Assembly (NCBI GenBank): GCA_036555065.1 | Contig: DATBLZ010000161.1 | Span: 12,838 to 76,837 of the forward strand | Direction of reading: 5' to 3' | Origin: DATBLZ01 sp036555065 | GTDB lineage: Bacteria > Pseudomonadota > Gammaproteobacteria > Steroidobacterales > Rariloculaceae | Length of the DNA: 64,000 nt | Shown here: piece after piece, positions 40,561-48,460 of the stretch | How the letters are laid out: every line of letters starts with the position of its first letter | Numbering within the stretch: the first letter of the stretch is position 1 | Notes under the pieces: model-generated | Told to the model about the DNA's origin: nothing | Seen by the model: the letters and a program-made list of their open reading frames with translations, nothing else | The model's database searches: none | Program-made: the position numbers and the translations under genes

Positions 40561-42757
40561 GGCGGCGGCCGCGCTCGCGGCCTCGCGGGCGCGGGGATTC
40601 GACGGGCATGAAGTCGATCTTTCGCTCCTCGAGGTTCACGCCCGCGAGCCGCACGCGCATCCGCTCCGTGAGCCCGTAGGTCGTGCCCGTGCGCTCGCCG
40701 ACGAGCTTCGTGCCGCTCGGGTCGCGGTGATAGTAGTCGCGCTCCAACGAGCTCACGTGGACGAGGCCGTCGACCTGCATCTCCGGAATGCGCACGAAGA
40801 GGCCGAACGGCACGATGCTCGACACCAGGACGTCGAACTCCTGCCCGACCTTGTCCTGCATGAAGATGCACTTGAGCTCTTCCTCGACGTCCCAAACGGC
40901 TTCGTCCGCGCGCCGCTCGGCCTGCGAGGTGCGTTCGCCGAGCTGCTCCATCTCAGCCATCGAGTACGCGTAACCCTTCGGGCCGCGGTTCTTGATCGCC
41001 CATTTGATCGCGCGGTGCACGAGCAAGTCCGGATAGCGCCGAATCGGCGACGTGAAATGCGCGTACGCGGCGAGCGCGAGCCCGAAATGACCGACGTTCT
41101 TCGGCTGATAAACGGCTTTGCTCATCGAGCGGAGCACGACGGTCTCGATGAGATCTGCCTCGGGTTTGTCGCCGAGCTTCTCGAGCACATGGCTCAGGTG
41201 CTTCGGCGCGAGCTTGCCACCGGGCGGCAGCTTGAGCCCGAACGTGCGCAGGAAGAGCAGGAGCTCCTCGAGGCGGTCCGCATCCGGCCCTTCGTGCACG
41301 CGGTAAAGGCTCGGCAAATGCGCCTTCAGTATCTTGCGCGCGGCCTCGACGTTCGCCGCGATCATGCACTCCTCGATGATCTTGTGCGTGACGAGACGCT
41401 CGAGCGGGTGCACGTTCTTGACCTTGCCGTCGTCGCCGAGCTCGATGACGGTCTCGACGAGATGAAAATCGATCGCACCGCGGTGCCGGCGCGCGCGGTC
41501 GAACGCCTTATAGACGTCGTGCAGATACTCGAGCTCCGGCGTGAGCTTCGCGTACCTGCCGCGCCCCGTTCGGTCGTTCAAGAGATCCGCGACCTCGGCG
41601 TACGTCAGACGCGCTGCAGAGCGCATGACGGCTTCGAAGAAGCGTGACCGCGTGACGTCACCTTTTTGGCTCACGTGCATCTCGCACGCGAGGCAGAGTC
41701 GATCGACGTGCGGATTGAGCGAGCAAAGGCCGTTCGACAACGCCTCGGGCAACATCGGCACGACGCGGTCCGGGAAATAGACCGACGTTCCGCGCACCTT
41801 CGCTTCGCGATCGAGCGGCGTGTCGGTCTCGACGTAGTAGCTGACGTCGGCGATCGCGACGATGAGCCGCCAGCCGCCTTGCGCCGGCTCGCAGAACACG
41901 GCGTCGTCGAAATCCTTCGCGTCCGCGCCGTCGATCGTCACGAGCGGCAAGTTGCGCAGGTCCTCGCGGCCGCGCTTGGCATCCTCGGTGACATGGTCGG
42001 GAATGCGGCTCGCCTGCTCGACGACCGCTTGCGGCCATTCGTTCGGAATGCCGTGGGCGAGAATCGCGACGTCGATCTCGACCCCCGGATCGTCCTCGCG
42101 GCCGATGACCTGCACGACTTTGCCGATCGCGGGGCTGCGCTCCGTCGGATACTCGATGATCTCGGCGCGCACGATGTCGCCGGGTTTCGCGTGCGCGTTC
42201 GCGCCGCGCGCGATGAGCACCTCGGTGCGCGCGTCGCTCTGCTCGAGCACGTAGTGAATGCCGCGTTCGCGCCGGAACTGGCCGATCACGTGCGTTTTCG
42301 CGCGCGCGAGTATCTCGACTACCTTGCCTTCGCGGCCGCGCGCAGTCGGCTGCGTGCGCACGGCGATCCGGTCGCCGTCCCATAACGTGCGCATCTCGCG
42401 TCCCGAGAGGTAGACGTCGTCGCTGCCCTCGTCGGGACGCAGGAATCCGAAGCCGTCGCGGTGCGCTTTGACCGTGCCCGTGACGAGGTCGAGCGCGCGG
42501 ACGAGACAAAACTCGTGCGCGCGATTGCGCAGCAGCTGGCCGTCGCGAACCATGGCCTTGAGCCGTTGCTCGAGCGCGTGCAGGTGCTGCTCCGTGCGGA
42601 TCGCGAACTTGCCGCCGAGCCCTTCTAACGATAAAGGCCCCGGGGCCTTGTCGAGCGCCGCCAGGATGTCGTCGCGGGTTGGAATCGTGTGCTGGTAGCG
42701 CGGCGCGGAAGCAGGCGCCGCGGAGCGGCGTTGCCGGCGCGGCGGTTTCGATTGCAT
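40553..42757 (-). CDS. rnr: ribonuclease R
   Basis: A 734-residue RNB-family 3'-5' exoribonuclease able to digest structured RNA. An N-terminal helix-turn-helix (TRDDILAALDKAPGPLSLEG) and cold-shock domains (TGTVKAHRDGFGFLRPDEGS) precede the RNB catalytic domain: LVTIDGADAKDFDDAVFCEP carries the Mg-binding Asp residues. HFTSPIRRYPDLLVHRAIKW is the terminal RNB signature. The S1 domain is VGQEFDVLVSSIVPFGLFVR, and the tail is Arg-rich. Length is a little below E. coli RNase R (813) because the Lys-rich C-terminal tail is short. It is divergent from tRNA-Leu. Confidence 0.97.
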   Translation of the reverse strand: MQSKPPRRQRRSAAPASAPRYQHTIPTRDDILAALDKAPGPLSLEGLGGKFAIRTEQHLHALEQRLKAMVRDGQLLRNRAHEFCLVRALDLVTGTVKAHRDGFGFLRPDEGSDDVYLSGREMRTLWDGDRIAVRTQPTARGREGKVVEILARAKTHVIGQFRRERGIHYVLEQSDARTEVLIARGANAHAKPGDIVRAEIIEYPTERSPAIGKVVQVIGREDDPGVEIDVAILAHGIPNEWPQAVVEQASRIPDHVTEDAKRGREDLRNLPLVTIDGADAKDFDDAVFCEPAQGGWRLIVAIADVSYYVETDTPLDREAKVRGTSVYFPDRVVPMLPEALSNGLCSLNPHVDRLCLACEMHVSQKGDVTRSRFFEAVMRSAARLTYAEVADLLNDRTGRGRYAKLTPELEYLHDVYKAFDRARRHRGAIDFHLVETVIELGDDGKVKNVHPLERLVTHKIIEECMIAANVEAARKILKAHLPSLYRVHEGPDADRLEELLLFLRTFGLKLPPGGKLAPKHLSHVLEKLGDKPEADLIETVVLRSMSKAVYQPKNVGHFGLALAAYAHFTSPIRRYPDLLVHRAIKWAIKNRGPKGYAYSMAEMEQLGERTSQAERRADEAVWDVEEELKCIFMQDKVGQEFDVLVSSIVPFGLFVRIPEMQVDGLVHVSSLERDYYHRDPSGTKLVGERTGTTYGLTERMRVRLAGVNLEERKIDFMPVESPRPRGRERGRRRG

Positions 42758-42778
42758 AGGGGCGGCATCTTAGCCCGT

Positions 42779-42808
42779 TTGACAGCCCCACGCGCGCTCA
42801 AATACATT
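42779..42808 (+). promoter_or_regulatory. promoter of tRNA-Leu
   Basis: A perfect TTGACA at 42779-42784 and TACATT at 42803-42808 with an 18-base spacer lie 21 bases before the tRNA 5' end. It is the best sigma-70 -35 box seen in the window. Confidence 0.7.
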
Positions 42809-42829
42809 CGTCCGCCTTCAGCACACCGT

Positions 42830-42916
42830 GCCCAGGTGGCGGAACTGGTAGACGCGCTGGTTTCAGGTGCCAGTGGGGTAAAACCTGTGGAGGTTCGAGT
42901 CCTCTCCTGGGCACCA
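42830..42916 (+). tRNA. tRNA-Leu (anticodon CAG)
   Basis: Acceptor GCCCAGG (42830-42836) pairs with CCTGGGC (42906-42912), then A and an encoded CCA. The D arm is GGCGGAACTGGTAGACGC. The anticodon stem CTGGT/GCCAG holds the loop TTCAGGT, giving CAG. A long variable arm (TGGGGTAAAACCTGTGG) marks a class II tRNA. The T arm is GAGGTTCGAGTCCTC. The 3' half is a classic integrase target, and the sequence that follows looks like an integration scar. Confidence 0.96.
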
Positions 42917-43080
42917 AATCAAAGACCACAAGAGACCACATAAGACTACTGATTTATAACCATTTTCCGTGTTTTTTGCTCTTCCCAAGATTGGCATGAG
43001 TGGTCTGATTTGGTCGACAAAATGGAGCGCTTGTGGAGCGTGACGACGGGCTTCTTAAGCCATTGGGAAAACCCAAAATA
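42917..43080 (+). other. AT-richer segment abutting tRNA-Leu: probable integration scar
   Basis: Composition falls sharply from its surroundings: TTTATAACCATTTTCCGTG and TTTTTTGCTCTTCCCAAG stand out. AGACCACA occurs at 42923-42930 and 42933-42940 with a 10-base period, and its inverse TGGTCT at 43001-43006. AGCGTGACGA is directly repeated at 43037-43046 and 43080-43089, next to where the BON reading frame loses its 5' end. Phased short repeats beside a tRNA 3' end resemble integrase arm sites. No integrase gene remains. Confidence 0.5.
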
Positions 43081-43081
43081 G

Positions 43082-43372
43082 CGTGACGATTCTCAGCGGC
43101 GAACACTCGGCAGCCGCGACGTCATTAACGGGCTCGGCGTCGAGCCGCCCGAGGACGACAACGACGACGAGATTCTCGATGCCTTGAGGATCGTCCTCGA
43201 GAAGGATCCGTTGGTCGACGCGACCGAGGTCGGCGCTACCTGCACGAACGGGGTCATCACGTTGCGCGGGCTCGCCGACAACGACCGGCAGAAGCACCTG
43301 ATCGAGCTCGACGCCTGGTATCTGTTCGGCGTGGACAAGGTCGTCAACGAGCTCGAAATCGCGCTTACGTGA
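43082..43372 (+). pseudogene. 5'-truncated BON-domain protein
   Basis: The open frame from 43082 (after an in-frame TAG at 43079) reads RTLGSRDVINGLGVEPPEDD, then DEILDALRIVLEKDPLVD, TCTNGVITLRGLADNDRQKH and DAWYLFGVDKVVNELEIALT. This is a BON-type domain: alternating acidic/hydrophobic pattern with the conserved NGVITLRG turn. No ATG or GTG opens the frame; the first possible start is a TTG at 43184, inside the domain. The upstream part was evidently replaced by the AT-rich segment after tRNA-Leu. BON proteins are usually periplasmic or membrane-associated; the missing 5' part would hold the signal peptide. Confidence 0.7.
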
Positions 43373-43399
43373 CCCGGCTCATTTGCGCTGCGCCGTTCC

Positions 43400-44218
43400 T
43401 CAGGGGCGGCGCCCCAGGGGTTGGCAGCGCCAGCAATAGTAGCCGGTCCGGCCCGCGAGCTTGAACGTCGCGAGGCGCTGTCGGCAACGCGGGCACCGCC
43501 CGCCGGGACTGCGCACGCGCAACAGGAACCCGCGCGGAAGACGCTGCGCGAGGTGCTCGGAGTCCGCCCGGCATTCGATGGCCGCTTTGAGTACGCGGCC
43601 CGCGCTGCGATGGACGGCCCGGACTTGGGCGGACGTCATGCGCCCGACGGAGGTCAGCGGGTGCACGCGCGCTTGAAAGAGAATCTCATCCGCGTAGATG
43701 TTGCCGATGCCGGCCACGAGCGACTGGTCCATGAGCACCGCCTTGATCGGCGTCGCCGCGTTGCGACCCGCTATGATGCGCTCGAAGGCTCGCCGGTCGA
43801 ACCGGCGATCGAGCGCGTCCGGCCCGAGACGGCGCTCCGCGACGAATGTGCGCACGTCATCCGTCAGGCCGATCCGCCCGAGCAGGCGCACGCTCGTGTA
43901 GGCGAGCCCACCGCCATCGCCGAAGTCGATGCGCAGCCGCGTGTATTGCGGCTTCTTGGCGCCTGTCGCAAGCGGTACGAGCGTGCCGGTCATGCCGAAG
44001 TGCAGCGCAAGCCAACCGTTGCGCTCGAGCCCGAGGAACAGGTGCTTGCCATGGCGGCGACTCGAGACGAACCGGCTCCCTTCGAGTGCCCGGGCAAGGC
44101 CCGCGCGCGAGACGCTTTCGAGCAGGCGCGGCGCATCGAGCGCGACGCGCGCGATCCGTCTGTGGAACACCGCCCGGCTACGGCGCCTGAACAACTCGAC
44201 GTCCGGCAGCTCCGGCAT
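43400..44218 (-). CDS. mutM: Fpg/Nei-family DNA glycosylase (MutM-like)
   Basis: A 272-residue base-excision repair enzyme. It starts MPELPDVELFRRRSRAVFHR with the catalytic Pro2 and Glu3. The beta-hairpin Lys is in SSRRHGKHLFLGLERNGWLA, then LHFGMTGTLVPL. The helix-two-turn-helix is DQSLVAGIGNIYADEILFQA. The C-terminal zinc finger is CPRCRQRLATFKLAGRTGYY followed by CWRC, with the key Arg in GRTGYY. Whether it prefers 8-oxoguanine (MutM) or oxidised pyrimidines (Nei) cannot be decided by eye. It is the first intact gene beyond the tRNA scar, divergent from the THUMP gene. Confidence 0.9.
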   Translation of the reverse strand: MPELPDVELFRRRSRAVFHRRIARVALDAPRLLESVSRAGLARALEGSRFVSSRRHGKHLFLGLERNGWLALHFGMTGTLVPLATGAKKPQYTRLRIDFGDGGGLAYTSVRLLGRIGLTDDVRTFVAERRLGPDALDRRFDRRAFERIIAGRNAATPIKAVLMDQSLVAGIGNIYADEILFQARVHPLTSVGRMTSAQVRAVHRSAGRVLKAAIECRADSEHLAQRLPRGFLLRVRSPGGRCPRCRQRLATFKLAGRTGYYCWRCQPLGRRP

Positions 44219-44276
44219 GCGCGTCTCGCCTCGTTGGATCCGACGAGCCAGTCTAATCGTCGCGTCGCACGCCCGT

Positions 44277-44345
44277 CCTAAGTAGAAATACGAAGGGTCC
44301 ACAGAACCCATGCCCCTTAGTCTTTAACGATGATGCAGCGCTTAA
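44277..44345 (+). repeat. leader repeat, copy 1 (GTAGAAATACGAA ... CTTAGTCTTTAACGATG)
   Basis: The segment contains GTAGAAATACGAAGGGTCCA at about 44282-44301 and CTTAGTCTTTAACGATG at 44316-44332. Copy 2 at 48389-48460 keeps both blocks at nearly the same spacing and also the first bases after the ATG (CAGC-TTA-CCTCGGCTG-G). The copy lies in the divergent spacer between the MutM-like gene and the THUMP gene. Confidence 0.65.
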
Positions 44346-44383
44346 CCTCGGCTGGGGCGGAACGCGCTCTTAGGGTGAATCGC

Positions 44384-44935
44384 ATGACTGAATCCCCCTT
44401 CGACTGGAACGTCGTGGTTACGGTCTACGACGGCGAGTTCAACGAAGCCGTCCGGTTGCTCCGGCCCTACGGCGAAGTCGCGCGGACCGACTACTGGAAC
44501 GTGCTCGCAATGCGGGTCGAAGACGTTGCCGAATTCGTCCAGGCTCTTGAAAGCGCCACACGAGAGGACGCCACGATTCCCAATGCGGTCGCGAGAATCG
44601 TCCCGGTCACGGCCAAGTTCCGGTTTCAGTCGCCCGCGGAGTTCGAGGAGAAGACGCGCGCGCTCGTCGAACGATGGCTATCCGACCTCAAAGGCAAGAG
44701 CTTCCACGTGCGAATGCACCGAAGAGGTTTCAAGGGTCGATTATCGAGCCAGCACGAAGAGCAGTTCCTCGATCATCATTTGCTCGAGCGCTTGACACAG
44801 GAAGGCGGCCCGGGCCGAATCGATTTCGCCGATCCCGACGTGATCATCGCCGTCGAGACGCTTGGACAAACCGCGGGCTTGTCGCTCTGGACGCGCGAGC
44901 AGCGTCAATCGTTCGAGCTGCTCGATCTCGACTGA
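44384..44935 (+). CDS. THUMP-domain protein
   Basis: A 183-residue protein with a C-terminal THUMP domain: KTRALVERWLSDLKGKSFHV, RMHRRGFKGRLSSQHEEQFL and DPDVIIAVETLGQTAGLSLW follow the THUMP pattern. THUMP domains bind tRNA acceptor arms and normally deliver a fused catalytic domain; here no catalytic partner is fused, as in Tan1/THUMPD1-like adaptors. The N-terminal half (FDWNVVVTVYDGEFNEAVRL) is a ferredoxin-like fold companion. Start 44384 follows AGGGTGA; an upstream in-frame ATG at 44330 lies inside the leader repeat. The following DUF72 gene starts 26 bases later. Confidence 0.8.
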   Translation: MTESPFDWNVVVTVYDGEFNEAVRLLRPYGEVARTDYWNVLAMRVEDVAEFVQALESATREDATIPNAVARIVPVTAKFRFQSPAEFEEKTRALVERWLSDLKGKSFHVRMHRRGFKGRLSSQHEEQFLDHHLLERLTQEGGPGRIDFADPDVIIAVETLGQTAGLSLWTREQRQSFELLDLD

Positions 44936-44961
44936 CGACGCGCTATTGGCGTTTCCCGACC

Positions 44962-45687
44962 ATGCCCAGCGCAGCGATCCACATTGGGACATCGGGCTGG
45001 TCATACGAGCACCGGAAAGGAACCTTTTACCCGGAAGATCTCGGGAGCCGGGACATGCTCGGCCACTACGCCCAGCGTTTGCGCTCCGTCGAGATCAACA
45101 GTTCCTTTTACCGGCTGCCGGACCGGGCGACCTTCGAGCATTGGCGAGATGCCGTGCCTGACGGATTCGTGTTCAGCACGAAGGCGAGCCGCTACATCAC
45201 GCACATGAAGAAGCTCAAGAACCCGACGGCGAGCGTTCGCCGGTTCTTCACGCGCGTCGGCGCGCTGGGCCACACGCTGGGACCGATTCTCTTCCAATTG
45301 CCGCCGCGCCGGTCCTTCCACGAGCGCCGGCTCGTCGACTTCCTCGATCATCTGCCTGCGAAATATCGCTATGCCTTCGAATTCAGGGACCCGACTTGGC
45401 TCAATGATCGCGCGTTTGCAGCGCTCAGGCGGCACAACGCGGCTTTGTGCATCTACGATCTCGCCGGCTTCAGGTCGCCCCTCGAGATCACAGCCGGTTT
45501 CGTCTACCTGCGTCTTCACGGCCCCGGCACGGCCTACGCGTGCCGCTACGAAACGCATGCGCTGGCGCGCTGGGCCAAGCGGATCTCGACCTGGTCTGAA
45601 TCCGGCCGCACCGTGTACTGCTATTTCGACAACGATGAGCGCGGCTATGCAGTGGACAACGCATTGTGCCTAAGAGCGATGCTATGA
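44962..45687 (+). CDS. DUF72 (YecE-like) protein
   Basis: A 241-residue TIM-barrel-like DUF72 protein. Characteristic pieces are IHIGTSGWSYEHRKGTFYPE, YAQRLRSVEINSSFYRLPDR, GFVFSTKASRYITHMKKLKN, GPILFQLPPRRSFHERRL and FEFRDPTWLNDRAFAALRRH. The function is unresolved; some relatives are suspected nucleases. It is likely co-transcribed with the THUMP gene. A longer in-frame reading upstream is overlap with that gene. Confidence 0.88.
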   Translation: MPSAAIHIGTSGWSYEHRKGTFYPEDLGSRDMLGHYAQRLRSVEINSSFYRLPDRATFEHWRDAVPDGFVFSTKASRYITHMKKLKNPTASVRRFFTRVGALGHTLGPILFQLPPRRSFHERRLVDFLDHLPAKYRYAFEFRDPTWLNDRAFAALRRHNAALCIYDLAGFRSPLEITAGFVYLRLHGPGTAYACRYETHALARWAKRISTWSESGRTVYCYFDNDERGYAVDNALCLRAML

Positions 45688-45796
45688 CGTCCGCGAGAGC
45701 GGGCGACGTAAACGCCGATCGCTCGAGTCCGTACTATATAAGGAGTGGACCGTCTCACGCGCGTGTGGAGTCCATCATCGACGGGCAAGGCGTGGG

Positions 45797-46150
45797 TCAA
45801 AACACCAGAACCCTATCTGCGGCGAGCGTTTCGGCCGCGAGCATATCCATCGTGCTTCGCTTTGCGCCGTCGATGACGTCCTCCTCGCCGATGCCGCGTG
45901 CCTCCATGCATATCCCGCACAACAACACCTGCGCCTTCTCAATCATCAAACGTTTCAACATGTGCTCCATGTTGTAGTAGCCGGCCGGTGTCTTCTGTCC
46001 CTTGCGCGCGGCGACGACGGCATCGGCCATGAGGAACACGACGACTTGCGCGGGCGGATCGCTTGCCGCCAATGCTTGCGCGAGTCGCAGGGCGTTGTAG
46101 CAGCGCTCCGTGCCATATGGCGGGTCGTTAAGAATGAGCAGAGCTTTCAT
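45797..46150 (-). CDS. DsrE/F-like (YchN-type) protein
   Basis: A 117-residue DsrE-fold protein: MKALLILNDPPYGTERCYNA, LRLAQALAASDPPAQVVVFL, then KRLMIEKAQVLLCGICMEAR. The CGIC pair corresponds to the position of the sulfur-carrying Cys in DsrE/TusD relatives, so a sulfur-relay or redox role is plausible but unproven. ATG 46150 has AGGAG nine bases upstream; a TTG two codons earlier sits too close to it. It is convergent with the DUF72 gene across a 109-base spacer that shows nothing else notable. Confidence 0.85.
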   Translation of the reverse strand: MKALLILNDPPYGTERCYNALRLAQALAASDPPAQVVVFLMADAVVAARKGQKTPAGYYNMEHMLKRLMIEKAQVLLCGICMEARGIGEEDVIDGAKRSTMDMLAAETLAADRVLVF

Positions 46151-46618
46151 CGACAAGAACTCCTGTGTTTTCCCAGAAGCTACATCGTGCGCCGACCGCG
46201 CCCCTTCGCCCCAGACCTTGGAAACAACGGCCTCAGCGTGGGAAGATCGGCGGCGGGCCCCCGGCGGTCAATACGTAGCTGCCGCGGCGCTGCCAATCGG
46301 GTACGGGTAAACCGCTATCGCCCCTTGCGCGCCTCGGTGCCAGCGTTGAGACACGTTGCTGACCGCGGATCTCGGGGTGTGGTGCACCGCTTGAGCGCAT
46401 GAAACTTCACGCGCCGCGCGCGCACCGTATAGAGGCGGCATCATCGATCTCGCACAGCGCAGCAATCGGGTTCACGTATGGAAGAGATGTTCATTTGGAA
46501 ATTGACAGGAAACGACGGAATATCGCGGTGGCGCAAATCGTCGAACGGAGCCGCCACGACAGGAATAGGCCACTCGAGGTCCTCGAGCCCTCGCAGCCGG
46601 CGATGCTAACCACGGATG
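46151..46618. other. 468-base stretch with no convincing gene
   Basis: Short open frames exist here on the plus strand (from 46399) but have no ribosome-binding site, no recognisable motif and a composition unlike a coding sequence. The part around 46480-46550 is AT-richer and may be decayed sequence. Confidence 0.5.
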
Positions 46619-47218
46619 CTACTGCCGAGCACCGACTGGCAGTAACGCGAGCGGGCTCTCGCTCGGCGGCAGCTCGAGCACGTCTCGCACGCGCTCGTCC
46701 TTGAATGCCCCGATGATCACCGTGCCGAGACCGAGGGACTGCGCCTCGAGATAGATGTTCTGGGCGGCATGACCCACCTCCATATGGACGTAGCGGTCGC
46801 CACGAGAGCCGTACTTCGCTGAGGTTCGCCCGTAAACGGCAACAACAACGAGGATGGCCGGGGCCCCCGTCACCGCACTTTGTCCGAGCGCGGCTCCGCC
46901 AAGCGCCCGGCGCCGATCACCGGAGCAATGAAGCCGAAGCCGATGGCCGCGGGGGTCGTATCGGTAGACGCCGGGCGCGACCTGCTCCACGCTTCCCGCG
47001 ACCAGATAGAGCTCGAGCGGATAGAGCCCGCCGGCTGACGGGGCCGTTCGTTCGCCCGTCGACGCCGTCAGACCTTGTGCGGCCCAGAGTAGCTGGCCTA
47101 CGGATGCAAGCGAGAGCGACGCGGCGCGGAATTCGCGCACAGAGCGCCTCTCACGCAGACTCGCCTCGACGGAGCACGCGCTCCGGAACTTCGGCTTGGG
47201 CAAGAGGGTGTCTGTCAT
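46619..47218 (-). CDS. SagB-type nitroreductase-fold oxidoreductase
   Basis: A 199-residue flavoprotein of the nitroreductase superfamily. SVEASLRERRSVREFRAASL is the typical opening; SVGQLLWAAQGLTASTGERT and PSAGGLYPLELYLVAGSVEQ are the SagB/ThcOx hallmark. RYVHMEVGHAAQNIYLEAQS and GLGTVIIGAFKDERVRDVLE complete the FMN site. SagB proteins oxidise azolines in peptide natural products beside a YcaO cyclodehydratase, but no YcaO or precursor gene is present, so it is a stand-alone member. ATG 47218 is chosen; a GTG at 47266 is an alternative. Confidence 0.88.
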   Translation of the reverse strand: MTDTLLPKPKFRSACSVEASLRERRSVREFRAASLSLASVGQLLWAAQGLTASTGERTAPSAGGLYPLELYLVAGSVEQVAPGVYRYDPRGHRLRLHCSGDRRRALGGAALGQSAVTGAPAILVVVAVYGRTSAKYGSRGDRYVHMEVGHAAQNIYLEAQSLGLGTVIIGAFKDERVRDVLELPPSESPLALLPVGARQ

Positions 47219-47314
47219 GTCTTTGACTCGCGTGCTCTGTTCACAGGGCGCTCTGCTCAGTGCCACTCTTTTCGAGATACGTCTAAAGCGCCTTGGTTGG
47301 CCTCAGACGTCCCG

Positions 47315-48340
47315 TCACTCTTGCCGCACTGCGACCCTCCATGCTCCGGCGCCGCCGGCCGGGCGGCACTCGATCGCGAGCGGCAGGAATTGCCGAACGA
47401 CTTCGATATTCGTCAGCGTATGGCGGCTCGGCGGCATAGTCATGAAGCTGCCGGCGCCGGCAAGCGCGAACGGCAGCAGCAACTGATCGGCCAGATGAAC
47501 ACCGATGGCAACGCCGGCGCTCAGATAGGCCTTGGCGGCGTCAACGACGGCCTGGGCCACGCTCTCCGCGGGCACGCCGCGACGGCCGAAGGCCGTGAAG
47601 GCCTCAGTGAGCGCCTCGCTGATAACGAACGCGCTCACGGCGTTCCCCGGCCCCAGGGTGTCCTGCACGAGGCGAATGCGCACCGACGCGGGCCCGAAAC
47701 CGAGCCCCTGCGCGAGCACCGCCGCTTCGCGCTCGGCGATGTGGCGTGGCAGCTTGCTGAGCAGGACTTCCGCCTCGAGACGCTGCAGCGGGCCGCGCAT
47801 CTCAAGATGGAGCGCCTCGAGCCGTGCCGCTGGCGCGACGCGCACGCGCACGCGGCCGCCGCCCGCTGGCTCGAAGCCGATACGCTCGAGCTCGATCGAG
47901 ATCCGCGGACCCATGCGTTCGATGAGCGGCAGGTAAGCCCGCGCCAGGAAGTCGAACGTCGGCGCGCGCGGATTGTGCGTTCCGCCCTCGAGCAAGAGCT
48001 CCGAGCCCGCCCTCGCCGTCAAGAGCGCCGGAAGCACGGTTTGCAGCACCAGGCTCGTGCTGCCGGCCGTACCGATCGCAAAGCGATAGCTGCCGGGCTT
48101 GATGTCACCGGGAACGAACGTGAGGTCCTGCCCGTTTAGCGCGGCACCACGAACTTCGGCGCCGGAGACCTCAGCCGCCGCTCGGACGGCCGCGAGATGC
48201 TGGGGCCGAAGCCCGGGCCTCGGCCGCCGCGCCCGGATGTTGACGATGCGGCAGGGGCGCCGTTCACACAGCGCCAACGCGACGGCCGTGCGCAGGATTT
48301 GCCCGCCGCCTTCACCGGTCGAACCGTCGATCGTGATCAT
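47315..48340 (-). CDS. rtcA: RNA 3'-terminal phosphate cyclase
   Basis: A 341-residue RtcA that uses ATP to turn RNA 3'-phosphates into 2',3'-cyclic phosphates and can also adenylate 5'-phosphate ends. It starts MITIDGSTGEGGGQILRTAV. Other signatures are PGLRPQHLAAVRAAAEVSGA, GTAGSTSLVLQTVLPALLTA, the RGGG-like ERIGFEPAGGGRVRVRVAPA, GVHLADQLLLPFALAGAGSF and SRHTLTNIEVVRQFLPLAIE, the last holding the His that is adenylated in E. coli. No RtcB ligase or RtcR regulator is in the window. It is divergent from the YbhB-like gene, sharing the leader-repeat spacer. Confidence 0.95.
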   Translation of the reverse strand: MITIDGSTGEGGGQILRTAVALALCERRPCRIVNIRARRPRPGLRPQHLAAVRAAAEVSGAEVRGAALNGQDLTFVPGDIKPGSYRFAIGTAGSTSLVLQTVLPALLTARAGSELLLEGGTHNPRAPTFDFLARAYLPLIERMGPRISIELERIGFEPAGGGRVRVRVAPAARLEALHLEMRGPLQRLEAEVLLSKLPRHIAEREAAVLAQGLGFGPASVRIRLVQDTLGPGNAVSAFVISEALTEAFTAFGRRGVPAESVAQAVVDAAKAYLSAGVAIGVHLADQLLLPFALAGAGSFMTMPPSRHTLTNIEVVRQFLPLAIECRPAGGAGAWRVAVRQE

Positions 48341-48388
48341 CGTTCAATCAACAGACCCGCAAGTGTATTCGTCGAGCCGCTCGCGGTG

Positions 48389-48460
48389 TCTAGGTAGAAA
48401 TACGAACGGCCCACGGGGGCCGCGCGGCTTAGTCTTCAAACGATGAGTCTCAGCATTACC
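48389..48460 (+). repeat. leader repeat, copy 2
   Basis: GTAGAAATACGAACGGCCCA at about 48394-48413 and CTTAGTCTTCAAACGATG at 48428-48445 repeat the blocks seen at 44282-44332, in the same orientation and just before a start codon. It sits in the rtcA/ybhB divergent spacer. A shared regulator or a duplicated promoter are both possible. Confidence 0.65.

Noticed and set aside
42917..43080. Possible CRISPR-like repeat (AGACCACA units)
   Set aside because: Only two 8-base copies plus a decayed third with a 10-base period; no spacers of CRISPR length and no cas genes.
44330..44383. Upstream ATG as start of the THUMP gene
   Set aside because: It lies in the leader repeat shared with 48443 and adds residues with no similarity; the ATG at 44384 has its own ribosome-binding site. 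Not fully excluded.
46399..46704. 101-codon plus-strand frame overlapping the SagB-like gene end
   Set aside because: No ribosome-binding site, low-complexity Arg/Ala-rich tail, and it overlaps a solid gene.
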